Below are positions 20,057 through 28,289 of a stretch of 64,000 bases of DNA, piece by piece. The position numbers were made by a program, and so were the translations under genes. Source of the DNA: Streptomyces alanosinicus (GTDB lineage Bacteria; Actinomycetota; Actinomycetes; Streptomycetales; Streptomycetaceae); assembly GCF_014650595.1 (NCBI RefSeq), contig NZ_BMVG01000006.1:248001-312000 (forward strand), read 5' to 3'. How positions within the stretch are numbered: position 1 is the stretch's first letter; each line of letters starts with the position of its first letter. The notes beneath the pieces are model-generated. The model saw nothing but the letters and a program-made list of their open reading frames with translations, did not search any database and was not told the origin of the DNA.

Positions 20057-23000
20057 TCATTGACCACACGGTGGGTCGTAGGAGAGACGGGGCAGGTACT
20101 CGTGCCACTTCTGCGGGGTCAGCACGCCACGGGTGACCGAGCAGATGTGTTCGATCGCCGCCTCGGAGTCCAGGCGCCACAGGCGGACCGTGTCGGCGCC
20201 GCTGGAAAGCCCCAGGACACGGCTCTTGGGGCTGAACGACAGGAAGGTGCCGGTCTGGCCGTTGGGGCTCATCGACTGGCCGATAGGTGTCGCCGAGTCC
20301 GGTGTGGTGACGTTCCACAGCCGCACCGTGTTGTCGTCGCCGCCGCTGGCCAGGACATGCCCGTCGGGGGTGAACGTCAGGGACGTGACCGCCTCGGAAT
20401 GGCCGGTGAGCGGCGAACCGAGCGCGCTCGCCGAGGCGGGCGCGGTGACATTCCACAGCCGCACCGTGTCGTCGTCGCTGCCGCTGGCCAGAGTGTGGCC
20501 GTCCGGGGTGAACGCGAGCGCGTTGACCGGCCCGGAGTGCTCGGCGAGCGGCCGGCCGAGCAGGGTCGGACGGGCCGGGTCGGTGACCTTCCACAGCCGG
20601 ATGGTGCTGTCCGCGCTGCCGCTGGCCAGGGTGTGCCCGTCCGGGCTGAAGACAAGGGCGTTGATGTACCCGCGGTGGCCGCTGACCGGCTTGCCCAGCG
20701 GCACGGTGTGCGTGGGGTCGGTGACGTTCCACAGCTGGAACCTGTGGTCGTCGTAGGCGGTGGCCAGGGTGCGGCCGTCCGGGCTGTACGCCAGCGCGTT
20801 GGGGCCCATGAAGCGGTTCTGGAGCTGGAGCGGCGCTCCGGCGGGGACCGGACGCCGGGGGTCGGTGACGTTCCACAGGTACACCAACCGGTTGGGGGTG
20901 AGCACCACGAGTGTGCGGCCGTTGGGGGAGAACAGCACTCGCCGGCCGTCCTTGCCCTGCATGAACGGCTCGCCCAGCGGCACGGGAAGGCCGGGCCGCG
21001 CCACGTTCCACAGCCGGACGCGGCCGTCCCGTGCCGCCGTGGCCAGCACCTTTCCGTCCGGGCGGAACACCGCGCCGTGGCCGATCACGTCCGAGGTCGG
21101 AATCGACCACAGGCGCACCTTGCCGTCGCCGCTGCCGGTGGCCAGGGTCCGCCCGTCGGGGCTGAACCCCAGGGCGTACATCTCGCCGCTGCTGCCGGCG
21201 AGCGGCTGACCGACCTGCGAGGGGGAGGCCGGATCGGTCACGTTCCACAGGCTCGCCGTGCTGTCCGCGCTCGCCGCGGCCAGCCGGTGGCCGTCCGGGC
21301 TGAAGGCCACCGACCAGATCGCCCCGGTGTGGCCGGTCAGCGGTGGGCTCAGGGCGGACGGGTGGGCGGGGTCGGCCACGTTCCACAGCCGGATCGTGTC
21401 GTCCGCGCTGCCGCTGGCCAGGGTCTTGCCGTCCGGGCTGAACGCCACCGAGTGCACGAGGTCCGTGTGCCCCTGCAGCGCGGTGCGGTACGGCTTCGGG
21501 TGGGCGGGGTCGGCCGTGTTCCACAGCAGGATCGTGTGGTCGTCACCGCCCCCGGCGAGGGTGTGGCCGTCCGGGCTGAACGCGATGCTGCGCACCGGGG
21601 CGCTGTGGCCGGTCAGCGGTGCGCCCAGCGCGGACGCGTGGTGCGGGTCGGCCACGTTCCACAGCCGTACGGTGTGGTCCTCGCCGGCCGAGGCCAGGGT
21701 CTTGCCGTCGGGGCTGAAGGTGATCAGGTAGATCGTGCCCTTGTGACCGGTGAGCGGCTTGCCGAGCGGCACCGGGTGGGCCGGGTCCCGTATATCCCAC
21801 AGCCGGATCGTCCCGTCGTCGCCGGCGCTCGCGAGGGTGTGTCCGTCCGGGCTGAAGACCGCGCTGCTCACCCAGCTGGCGTGACCGGTCAGCGGCTTGC
21901 CGAGGGGCCTCGGCCGGTGCGGGTCGGCCACGTTCCACAGCCGGACGGTCCGGTCGTAGCTGGCCGAGGCCAGGGTCTTGCCGTCGGGGCTGAAGGTGGT
22001 GAGGTAGACGGCGCCGGTGTGGCCGGACAGCGGGGTGGCCAGCGGCGCGTTCACGATCGAGATCAGACGGCTGTACGTCCCCTCGTCGTGCGGGCGCAGC
22101 TGATGGGCGACCAGGTCGAGCTGGGCGGCCAGGGACGGATCCGTGTGCTGGACCCGGTCGGCCTCGGCGAGCACCTGCTCGAAGACGGCGTCGTCGCGCT
22201 GCTGCCAGGCGATCACCGCGGAGACGCCGGCGACCAGGGCCAGCGCCACCAGCGCCGAGACCGCCGCCCGGCTGATCCACACCGTGCGCTTGCGCAGCCG
22301 TACCGAGGCCGCGAGGAACTCCACCGCGCTGCGGGTCAGGAAGGTGTCCCCGGCCGATCTGGCCCAGGTGCGCGCCTGGTCCAGCCGGGAGCCCCGGTAC
22401 AGCAGCGAGCTGTCCCGCTCGGAGTCCTCCCAGGACCGGCCGTCCTCCTCCAGCCGCTGGCGCAGCAGCTGGTCGCCCCGGTCGTCGTCGATCCAGTGCC
22501 GCAGCCGGGGCCAGGCGTGCAGCAGCGCCTCGTGGGTGATCTCCACGGTCTCCGCGTCGAGCGTCACCAGCCGGGCCCGGACGAGGGCCTCCAGGGACTC
22601 CTCGGTCTTGCCGGGGTCCGCCGACTCCTCCGCGAGCTGGCGCCGGGTGCCGCGCCGGCGGGTGGCCTGGGTGTCCTCGCCGAGGCGGACGAGGCGCAGC
22701 AGGAGCAGCCGGGCGGCCGTGCGGGCCGCCGGGTCGAGTCCCGTCCAGGCACGCTCGGCGGTCGCCGCGACGGCTCCCTGGATGCCGCCGGCCGCGCGGT
22801 AGCCGGCGAGCGTCAGCCGGCCGGCCTTGCGGCGCTGCCAGGTGGCGAGCAGGGCGTGCGAGAGCAGCGGGAGCACGCCCGCGTCGTGCGCCCCGCGCGG
22901 GCCGTCGGCGCTCACCTCGCGGACGATCAGCTCGGCCAGGCCCGGCTCCAGCTCCAGACCCACGGCCTTGGCCGGTCCGGTCACCGCCTCGCGCAGCTCG

Positions 23001-24169
23001 GCGCTGGTCAGCGGGCCGAGCACCATGTGCCGGTGCTGGAGCGCGTCGGCCAGCTCGGGGTAGCCGAGGCACTGCTCGTAGAAGTCGGCGCGGATGCCGA
23101 GGACGACGAGGACCGGGGCGGGTCCGCACGAGCCGGCGGGCTGGGTGCAGGCGGCGTGCAGGAGCTGGATGAACGTACGCCGGTCGGCCTCGTCGGCGCA
23201 GAGGGTGAACGCCTCCTCGAACTGGTCCACGACGACGACCGGCCGGCTCTCGGCGGGTACCTCCCGGGCGGCCCACTCCGAGACGGCCTCGCGCGCCGCG
23301 CGGGCCACCCGGGGCGCGTCGGAGCCGGGAAGCGCCGGGTTCTCCATCGCCTCCCGCTCGGCCCGGCGGGCGTCGGCGGCGACCTCGGTGAGATCGGGGA
23401 TACGGCGGACCAGCTCACCCAGGGGGTCGGCACCGGGGAGGAGATGCAGGACGCAGTCGCCCGGCTCCCGGCCGTTGACGGTGAGGGTGGGGGTGGCGGC
23501 GCCGGCCGTGCGGGCGGGGGCGCCGGCGGGGTCGCCCGGCCCGCCGGGGCGCTCGCGCAGGGCGCCGGCGCGCAGGGCCGGCACCAGGCCCGCGTTCAGC
23601 AGGGAGGACTTGCCCGCTCCCGAGGCGCCCACGAGCATGACCAGACCGCCGGTCCGCTCCGCGGCACGCAGCTGGGCGACGAGTGCGCCGGTGCTCCGCT
23701 CCCGGCCGAAGAACCACCGGGCGTCCTCCTGCCGGTAGGGCGCCAGCCCCCGGTAGGGGCACACACCGCCGGCCACGGGCGGCGTCTGCTCGGGCGGCCG
23801 CCGGTCCTCCTCGGCGTCCGGGGCGGGCCGGTCCCCGACCGGGTCGGCCAGCGCGCGTTCCCACAGCCGCTGCCAGTGCGTGAGGTCGTACAGGCCGGTG
23901 GACACCGGGGCGGGCCGCAGTCGGCGGGCCTCCGGGATCAGGATGTGCAGCACCGCCGCGAGGGCGGTGAACTGGGCCGGCACGTTCTTGGCCCGGCGCC
24001 AGTCGCTGATCCGCTGCGCGGAGACCCGTACGGGCCGCCCGCGTTCGTCGACCCGCTGCAGCCGTACGACCGCCTCGGCGACGCTCTTCAGGGGAGGGTT
24101 TCCAGCCTCCTTGTAGAGCAGTGCCAGGCGCTCGGCGAAAGCTGTGCGTGTCCCTGAGTCGGAACCCAA
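20057..24169 (-). CDS. HTH-STAND NTPase with 14 WD40 repeats
   Basis: A 1370-aa protein starting with TTG at 24169. Residues 1-90 form a helix-turn-helix-like region (AQRISDWRRAKNVPAQFTAL). The conserved nSTAND segment CPYRGLAPYRQEDARWFFGR begins at about 137. Walker A GASGAGKSS is at 181-189, and a Walker B-like PVVVVDQFEEAF follows. A single membrane segment lies before the C-terminal half (near AVSALVALALVAGVSAVIAW). I count 14 WD40 repeats, enough for two seven-bladed propellers. The closing segment ICSVTRGVLTPQKWHEYLP is common in such proteins. It is an inferred signalling hub: ligand sensing by the propellers, NTPase switching and oligomerisation. The partner and output are unknown. 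Confidence 0.88.
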   Translation of the reverse strand: MGSDSGTRTAFAERLALLYKEAGNPPLKSVAEAVVRLQRVDERGRPVRVSAQRISDWRRAKNVPAQFTALAAVLHILIPEARRLRPAPVSTGLYDLTHWQRLWERALADPVGDRPAPDAEEDRRPPEQTPPVAGGVCPYRGLAPYRQEDARWFFGRERSTGALVAQLRAAERTGGLVMLVGASGAGKSSLLNAGLVPALRAGALRERPGGPGDPAGAPARTAGAATPTLTVNGREPGDCVLHLLPGADPLGELVRRIPDLTEVAADARRAEREAMENPALPGSDAPRVARAAREAVSEWAAREVPAESRPVVVVDQFEEAFTLCADEADRRTFIQLLHAACTQPAGSCGPAPVLVVLGIRADFYEQCLGYPELADALQHRHMVLGPLTSAELREAVTGPAKAVGLELEPGLAELIVREVSADGPRGAHDAGVLPLLSHALLATWQRRKAGRLTLAGYRAAGGIQGAVAATAERAWTGLDPAARTAARLLLLRLVRLGEDTQATRRRGTRRQLAEESADPGKTEESLEALVRARLVTLDAETVEITHEALLHAWPRLRHWIDDDRGDQLLRQRLEEDGRSWEDSERDSSLLYRGSRLDQARTWARSAGDTFLTRSAVEFLAASVRLRKRTVWISRAAVSALVALALVAGVSAVIAWQQRDDAVFEQVLAEADRVQHTDPSLAAQLDLVAHQLRPHDEGTYSRLISIVNAPLATPLSGHTGAVYLTTFSPDGKTLASASYDRTVRLWNVADPHRPRPLGKPLTGHASWVSSAVFSPDGHTLASAGDDGTIRLWDIRDPAHPVPLGKPLTGHKGTIYLITFSPDGKTLASAGEDHTVRLWNVADPHHASALGAPLTGHSAPVRSIAFSPDGHTLAGGGDDHTILLWNTADPAHPKPYRTALQGHTDLVHSVAFSPDGKTLASGSADDTIRLWNVADPAHPSALSPPLTGHTGAIWSVAFSPDGHRLAAASADSTASLWNVTDPASPSQVGQPLAGSSGEMYALGFSPDGRTLATGSGDGKVRLWSIPTSDVIGHGAVFRPDGKVLATAARDGRVRLWNVARPGLPVPLGEPFMQGKDGRRVLFSPNGRTLVVLTPNRLVYLWNVTDPRRPVPAGAPLQLQNRFMGPNALAYSPDGRTLATAYDDHRFQLWNVTDPTHTVPLGKPVSGHRGYINALVFSPDGHTLASGSADSTIRLWKVTDPARPTLLGRPLAEHSGPVNALAFTPDGHTLASGSDDDTVRLWNVTAPASASALGSPLTGHSEAVTSLTFTPDGHVLASGGDDNTVRLWNVTTPDSATPIGQSMSPNGQTGTFLSFSPKSRVLGLSSGADTVRLWRLDSEAAIEHICSVTRGVLTPQKWHEYLPRLSYDPPCGQ

Positions 24170-24613
24170 GGCCCCACCCCTTTACTTTCCCCCCGCATCT
24201 GGACGTCCGGACCGGAAAACCCACCCTATACGGCTGACCTGCGGATAAGCACTGGTCCGGATGTCTAGGTCTCCTCGCGGGCGGGTGACAGATGGCAGGA
24301 TCCGGACGCGGTGGCGAACCCGTCACACACCCTCCGGACAGGCCAGGGCGCTGTGTCCGGCGGACGGAGTCATGGCGCCGATGCATCTCGGCCAAACCGC
24401 CACCGACGACCAGCGAGCGGGTTCCGGCGAAGGCGGCTTCCTTCTTCGGTCCTCCTTCTTCGGTCCGCGCCGAGCCGACGCGGCGCGGACCGACACCCCC
24501 GCACCGTTCGGCACCGGTCCCCACGAGGGGAGGGACCGGTGCCGGACGTGTGGGGTCGTGTGGGGGGAGAGAGGCTCACCGACCCGTCTCAGGTCCTCCC
24601 TTCTCGGATCACC
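24170..24613. promoter_or_regulatory. WD40 gene upstream gap
   Basis: A 444-bp gap between the WD40 gene (leftward) and the stop of the Ala-rich gene. It contains a pair of related 12-mers, GACGTCCGGACC (24202-24213) and GGTCCGGATGTC (24254-24265), as an inverted pair with one wobble, 40 bp apart. Direct repeats of CTTCTTCGGTC lie near 24440-24470. A hairpin at 24510-24543 is listed separately. No gene is evident. Confidence 0.45.
24510..24543 (-). terminator. Terminator-like hairpin after the Ala-rich gene
   Basis: A 12-bp perfect stem, GGCACCGGTCCC / GGGACCGGTGCC, with a 10-nt loop, 70 nt beyond the stop at 24614 on the minus strand. It has no T-tract. Confidence 0.6.
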
Positions 24614-25147
24614 TCAGATGCTCGCTCCTAGCCAGCCGGCCGCTCGGGCCGTGGCCACGGCGTGCCGCTCGGCCTCCTCGGCGGAGGTGTTCAGGGCCGC
24701 GTCCTGGCCCTGGGCGCGGCCGCCGGCTGCGGCCGCGGCGGCCTGGGACGCCAAGAGCGCGGCGCGCAGGGCGGTGGCGGACGCCGAGGGCGAAGCCGCC
24801 GCTGTGGCCGCGGCCGTAGCGGCGTCGTCCCGTGCCGCGGCGACCTGGGCGGCCAGTGCCGCGGTGGCGGCGGCGTTGCGGGCGCAGCGGGCGTCCGCCG
24901 CGGGGTCCGGGGCGGACGCGGTCAGCGCCGCCAGCGACGTGGCCGACAGCCGCAGCGCGTTGGCGGCCCGGCCCACGGGGTCCCTCGGCACGATCTCGGC
25001 CGCGTCCTGGCCGACACCGGCGTACCGGCACGTGGCGACCGCTCGGTCGTACGCGCTGTGCGCGCGGGCACCGTGGCGGCCGCGCAGCGACTCGGCGGGT
25101 GTGACCGCCGCGGTGGCCGCTTCTTCTCGTACGTCTCGCTCGCTCAA
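24614..25147 (-). CDS. Alanine-rich hypothetical protein
   Basis: About 177 aa if translation starts at TTG 25147 (LSERDVREEAATAAVTPAES), where GGGAGG lies 6-11 nt upstream. The open frame reaches 25306. The protein is extremely Ala-rich and predicted helical, with conserved-looking stretches RAHSAYDRAVATCRYAG and DPVGRAANALRLSATSLAAL in the N-terminal half, then long Ala/Thr/Ser runs. I do not recognise the family. High Ala content makes any GC-rich frame look open, so I keep confidence moderate. Confidence 0.5.
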   Translation of the reverse strand: MSERDVREEAATAAVTPAESLRGRHGARAHSAYDRAVATCRYAGVGQDAAEIVPRDPVGRAANALRLSATSLAALTASAPDPAADARCARNAAATAALAAQVAAARDDAATAAATAAASPSASATALRAALLASQAAAAAAGGRAQGQDAALNTSAEEAERHAVATARAAGWLGASI

Positions 25148-25381
25148 CCTCGGCCTCCCTGGTCCGGGACGACATCGCACCCCTGCCGCGGGGTGCGGGC
25201 AGGGTGCCATGCCGGCCGTGAAGAGACCAGAAGCATGAGACCGGAAGGTAGAGACCGGAAGGTGGAGACCGGAAGCGCGGGGCTGGTCCGGGGGCCGGGC
25301 GACCACTGGTTATCTGACGATCCGTCAGATACGGTTCCTTCGGCCCGTCGTTCCCGAGCCGATCCCGAAGGGGTGAGTGTC

Positions 25382-25864
25382 ATGCCGAAACATCCCCCGT
25401 GCCCCCAGCCGCCCGGTGCCCCGCGCTGGGTCGCGATGTTCCACCGGCCCGCCGAGGGCTCCTGGACGGTGGGTGCCGAGTCCCCCGACCGGGCGCCCGT
25501 GCTGTACGCCGTAGGAGACATGACCCAGACCCTGCGGGCTCGCGGCGAGGAGGTGACGGTCGCGCTGTGGGGACCGGAGAATGGCGCCTGGCACCTCTTC
25601 GACGCTCCGGCGGCCAGGGAAACCGCCCCCGCCCCCGCCGCCTCGGCCGGCGCGTCCGCGCCCGGCGCCGGTGGACCGGACAGGCTCACGGAACGGATGC
25701 GGGGCCGCCGGCACCAGGTCCTGCTGGCCGGTCTGGGCAAGGCGGGCCTGTACGACCTGAGCGACGAGGACGGCGTGGCCGTGCGGGCGATGGCCGAGCT
25801 GCTCGACGAGCCCACGGTCCGCCGGGTGGCCCACTGGCTCTCGGCCGCGGCCGGGGAGCGGTAG
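25382..25864 (+). CDS. Hypothetical protein
   Basis: A 160-aa protein starting at ATG 25382, with AGGGG 8 nt upstream. The N-terminal half (GAPRWVAMFHRPAEGSWTVGA, then LYAVGDMTQTLRARGEEVTVALWG) looks like a compact beta-rich domain. After a Pro/Ala linker (about residues 80-100) there is a helical C-terminal part ending in LSAAAGER. No family is recognised. It is 109 nt upstream of the ferredoxin gene on the same strand, so they may be co-transcribed. Confidence 0.7.
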   Translation: MPKHPPCPQPPGAPRWVAMFHRPAEGSWTVGAESPDRAPVLYAVGDMTQTLRARGEEVTVALWGPENGAWHLFDAPAARETAPAPAASAGASAPGAGGPDRLTERMRGRRHQVLLAGLGKAGLYDLSDEDGVAVRAMAELLDEPTVRRVAHWLSAAAGER

Positions 25865-25973
25865 CGCACGCAGATCCGGATCGGGTCCGGATCGGGTCCT
25901 GATCGGGTCCGGTTCGGTGTGCGGTCCGCCGGGCAGGGACGTCCTGTAAGCCACCGACCAGGCTGGAGGGCGT

Positions 25974-26180
25974 ATGAAAGTCTCCGTCGACCGCTCCGTG
26001 TGCTACGGCTCGGCCGAGTGCGCGCACCGGGTGCCGGACGTGTTCGCGTTCGAGGACGGATACGGCGTCGTACGTCCCGGCCGGGAGGAGTCCGCCGACG
26101 ATCCGCAGATCCTGGAAGCGGCGGAGAGGTGTCCCTCACAGGCGATCGTGCTCACGGAGCGGCGCGCGGAGGCGGAGTAG
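25974..26180 (+). CDS. [3Fe-4S] ferredoxin
   Basis: A 68-aa soluble electron carrier of the short Streptomyces type that serves cytochromes P450. The ligand pattern is C-x5-C (RSVCYGSAECAH) and a later CP (AERCPSQAIV), giving three cysteines, as expected for a 3Fe-4S cluster. Typical flanking sequence is RVPDVFAFEDGYGVV. No P450 gene is adjacent, so the partner is elsewhere. Confidence 0.9.
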   Translation: MKVSVDRSVCYGSAECAHRVPDVFAFEDGYGVVRPGREESADDPQILEAAERCPSQAIVLTERRAEAE

Positions 26181-26223
26181 GGGGGCGGAGCAGGGCGCGC
26201 GGCGGCTCACTGTCCGGGCCGGC

Positions 26224-27018
26224 TCACGGGGTGTCCGGGCCGGCGGGGTAGGTCCACCCGAGGCCCGCCAGAGCGTGGGCGCGGGCCTCGGCGACCGCCG
26301 TCCGGGCCGCCCGCTCGACGGGGGCGGCATGGGCCGCCTGGCCCGTGGCCTGGCCTTCCCACTTGCGGTACAGCAGACCGACCCGCGCCGAGAACCAGCC
26401 GCGGCTCACCGCGTCCAGCGCCAGCAGCAGAGCCGTGTCCTCGGAAGCCGGCAGGGCCATCCAGCCGCCGAGGGCCATGAGCAGCTCCCGCCGGACGCAC
26501 AGGGTCGCCGGATGGACCGGCGGACGTAAGCCGTTCCGCTTCCAGCGATCGAGTAAGAAACCATGTTCGAGCGGGCCGTCGTCCGGGTCGCCGGGGAAGC
26601 CCGCCGTCGAGCCGTCGGACAGCAGGTCCAGGGCCCGGCAGGTCGCCCAGCCGATGCTGCGGTCCGCCTCCAGCACGGCCAGATCACGGGCCAGCGCACC
26701 CGGTGTGAGCCGGTCGTCGGCGTCCAGCACCTTCACATACGCGCCCCTGGCGCGCGCCAGCGCGATCGTCCGGGCCACTCCGGGCCCGCCCGGCCGGCCC
26801 TGACCGAAGCTCACGCGCGCGTCGTGCGGGACGTACGGGCGGACCGCGTCCGTCATTCCGTCCTCCTGGATCACCCAGCGCCACTCCCAGCGGCCGGGCA
26901 GCCGCTGCTCGCACAGGGAGGCGTGGGCGTCCGGCAGGAACCGCGCGGACGGGCCGTGGACAGCGGTGACAACGGTGACAACGGTGGCGCGCCGGGGGGA
27001 CACGGCAGCACTCACCAC
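26224..27018 (-). CDS. Family 2-type glycosyltransferase
   Basis: A 264-aa GT-A fold enzyme. The N-terminal strand VVTVVTAVHGPSARFLPDAH, the VIQEDG segment, GVARTIALARARGAYVKVLDADD (the DxD metal-binding motif as DADD) and the later GGWMALPASEDTALLLALDA (ED motif) match glycosyltransferase family 2. It lacks membrane segments, so it is probably cytosolic. The acceptor and donor cannot be inferred. It is isolated on the minus strand, between the ferredoxin and a secreted protein gene. Confidence 0.82.
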   Translation of the reverse strand: MVSAAVSPRRATVVTVVTAVHGPSARFLPDAHASLCEQRLPGRWEWRWVIQEDGMTDAVRPYVPHDARVSFGQGRPGGPGVARTIALARARGAYVKVLDADDRLTPGALARDLAVLEADRSIGWATCRALDLLSDGSTAGFPGDPDDGPLEHGFLLDRWKRNGLRPPVHPATLCVRRELLMALGGWMALPASEDTALLLALDAVSRGWFSARVGLLYRKWEGQATGQAAHAAPVERAARTAVAEARAHALAGLGWTYPAGPDTP

Positions 27019-27023
27019 CTTTC

Positions 27024-27093
27024 CGGGACCTGGGACAGGGTGACCTGGGACCTGGGGCCTGGGGCCTGGGATCTGGGGCCTGGGATCTGGGGC
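27024..27093. repeat. CCTGGG-rich tandem repeats upstream of the glycosyltransferase
   Basis: About seven imperfect copies of a 7-10-bp unit containing CCTGGG (variants ACCTGGG, GCCTGGGATCTGGG). They lie just upstream of the glycosyltransferase start, in its presumed promoter. A phase-variation-like slippage tract is possible but unproven. Confidence 0.6.
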
Positions 27094-27207
27094 CTTCGAG
27101 GGCGTGATTTCCGGGTGTGGCAGGTGGGTTTCCGGGTGTGTCAGGGTGCTGAATCCGTCATGGTGTCCGTCATGGTGTTCGCCATGGGCTCGGCTGACAA
27201 CAGCGCG

Positions 27208-27237
27208 AGACCCCCGGCCGAACCCGGCCGGGGGTCT
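27208..27237. terminator. Terminator after the DUF6344-like gene
   Basis: A 13-bp perfect stem, AGACCCCCGGCCG / CGGCCGGGGGTCT, with a 4-nt loop AACC and a short TTC on the plus side. It lies about 70 nt beyond the stop of the leftward gene at 27308. Confidence 0.8.
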
Positions 27238-27307
27238 TTCCGTGTCGACTGTGCGTACGCAAGTCGCCCTGAAGTCGAGACGTCGCGTTACTGCCTGGGG
27301 CGGGGGA

Positions 27308-27655
27308 TCAGCAGTCGAGTCCGGCCGCCACGGCCGGTTCGGGTACGGCGGTGCTCTCCGTCGCGGTGTCGGCGTCGGGTCGGTGCCGGCAGCTCGGGGA
27401 CTTTCCGTGGGCCTCGGCCCGGATGCGCTGCTTCATCGTGGGGGGAAGGGCTCTGCCGTAGGACCACGCCCAGTGACGTGGTGCCGGGATCGTCGGGCCG
27501 GTCCGGTGCGAGGTGCCGGTCCGGGGCCCCTCGGGCTGGGGGGCGCTCGTGGCGGCCGCGGCGGTCGTGGTGCTGATGAGTCCGAGCGCCGTGCACAGCG
27601 CGAGCAGGGCGGCGACGATGGCCGTCCACAACGTCATGACCTTGTGCTGGGCCAT
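27308..27655 (-). CDS. Small secreted or anchored protein (DUF6344-like)
   Basis: A 115-aa protein with a clear N-terminal hydrophobic segment (VMTLWTAIVAALLALCTALG, residues 6-25) followed by ISTTTAAAA, consistent with a signal peptide. The rest is basic, Pro/Thr-rich and contains HWAWSYGRALPPTMKQRIRAEAHGKSPSCR. I recall similar short Streptomyces proteins annotated DUF6344; function unknown. It is divergent from the DLW-39 gene. Confidence 0.7.
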   Translation of the reverse strand: MAQHKVMTLWTAIVAALLALCTALGLISTTTAAAATSAPQPEGPRTGTSHRTGPTIPAPRHWAWSYGRALPPTMKQRIRAEAHGKSPSCRHRPDADTATESTAVPEPAVAAGLDC

Positions 27656-28004
27656 GGCCCCTCACTTTCGGGTTGGGCGATTTGCGTACTTTCCTCATGA
27701 TGTGTATGTGGGACGCGAAGTGGTGGACCGACGCCCGTGGCGCGTCGATGTTCAGATCAACACCACCCGGATGGCGGCAAGAGGGCTGGAAAACTCCCAA
27801 AAGCAGGTGAGAGACGGCGAAGAGGGAGCAAAGTAACCGTCCGTGGAGGTGTGATCACCCTCCGATCGGAACACCTCCGGACCAGGCCTAATGCGCTTCC
27901 GGGGGCGGGAGTTGAGGCCCGACGCAGATCACCGATCGATATCGGTCGGTGTGTATAGTCGGGCGCCAGAGGTCCCCTACGTCAAGGAAAGACGAGGTCG
28001 CGCG
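27656..28004. promoter_or_regulatory. Divergent promoter region with inverted repeats
   Basis: A 349-bp gap. It contains an inverted repeat GGAGGTGT (27845-27852) / ACACCTCC (27871-27878) and the palindrome ACCGATCGATATCGGT (27931-27946). The palindrome lies just before a good -10 element TATAGT (27954-27959), about 46 bp before the DLW-39 GTG. Plausible operator overlapping the -35 position. Confidence 0.5.
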
Positions 28005-28133
28005 GTGAAGAAGCTGCTCCTGGTCGCACTGGCCGTCATCGGCGGTCTTTTCGTGTACCGCCAGATCCAGGCGGATCGCGCCGAGCAGGATCTGTGGACG
28101 GAGGCGACTGACTCCGTGCCCACGGGTTCGTGA
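28005..28133 (+). CDS. DLW-39 family protein
   Basis: A 42-aa membrane-anchored microprotein starting with GTG: an N-terminal membrane helix (KKLLLVALAVIGGLFVYRQI) and a short charged tail with the family tripeptide DLW at residues 29-31. Function unknown. Conserved across Streptomyces and related genera near gyrA. Confidence 0.85.
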   Translation: MKKLLLVALAVIGGLFVYRQIQADRAEQDLWTEATDSVPTGS

Positions 28134-28157
28134 GTGTCGATACCAGAATCTGAACAG

Positions 28158-28183
28158 ACCCCGGCCGCCCGCGCGGTCGGGGT
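28158..28183 (+). terminator. DLW-39 gene terminator
   Basis: An 11-bp stem, ACCCCGGCCGC / GCGGTCGGGGT (one G-U pair), with a 4-nt loop followed by TTTGTGTT. A good intrinsic terminator 25 nt after the stop. Confidence 0.85.
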
Positions 28184-28289
28184 TTTGTGTTGCCCCGTTC
28201 CTGTTGCGGGGGCCCGACGGGTGCGGTAGGCGTTCGGGGCAGGCAGGGGCGCGGAGGCGATCCGGTACGGCGACAGGGGAGGACGGCAC

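Noticed and set aside
20105..22070. Regularly spaced repeats looking like a CRISPR array
   Set aside because: They are codons of WD40 repeats, about 130 bp apart and divergent, not short identical repeats with unique spacers.
19988..24157. Plus-strand frame of 1389 codons opposite the WD40 NTPase
   Set aside because: It is the mirror of the WD40 repeats; its repeated GHVPQPD-like units come from the repeated codons on the other strand.
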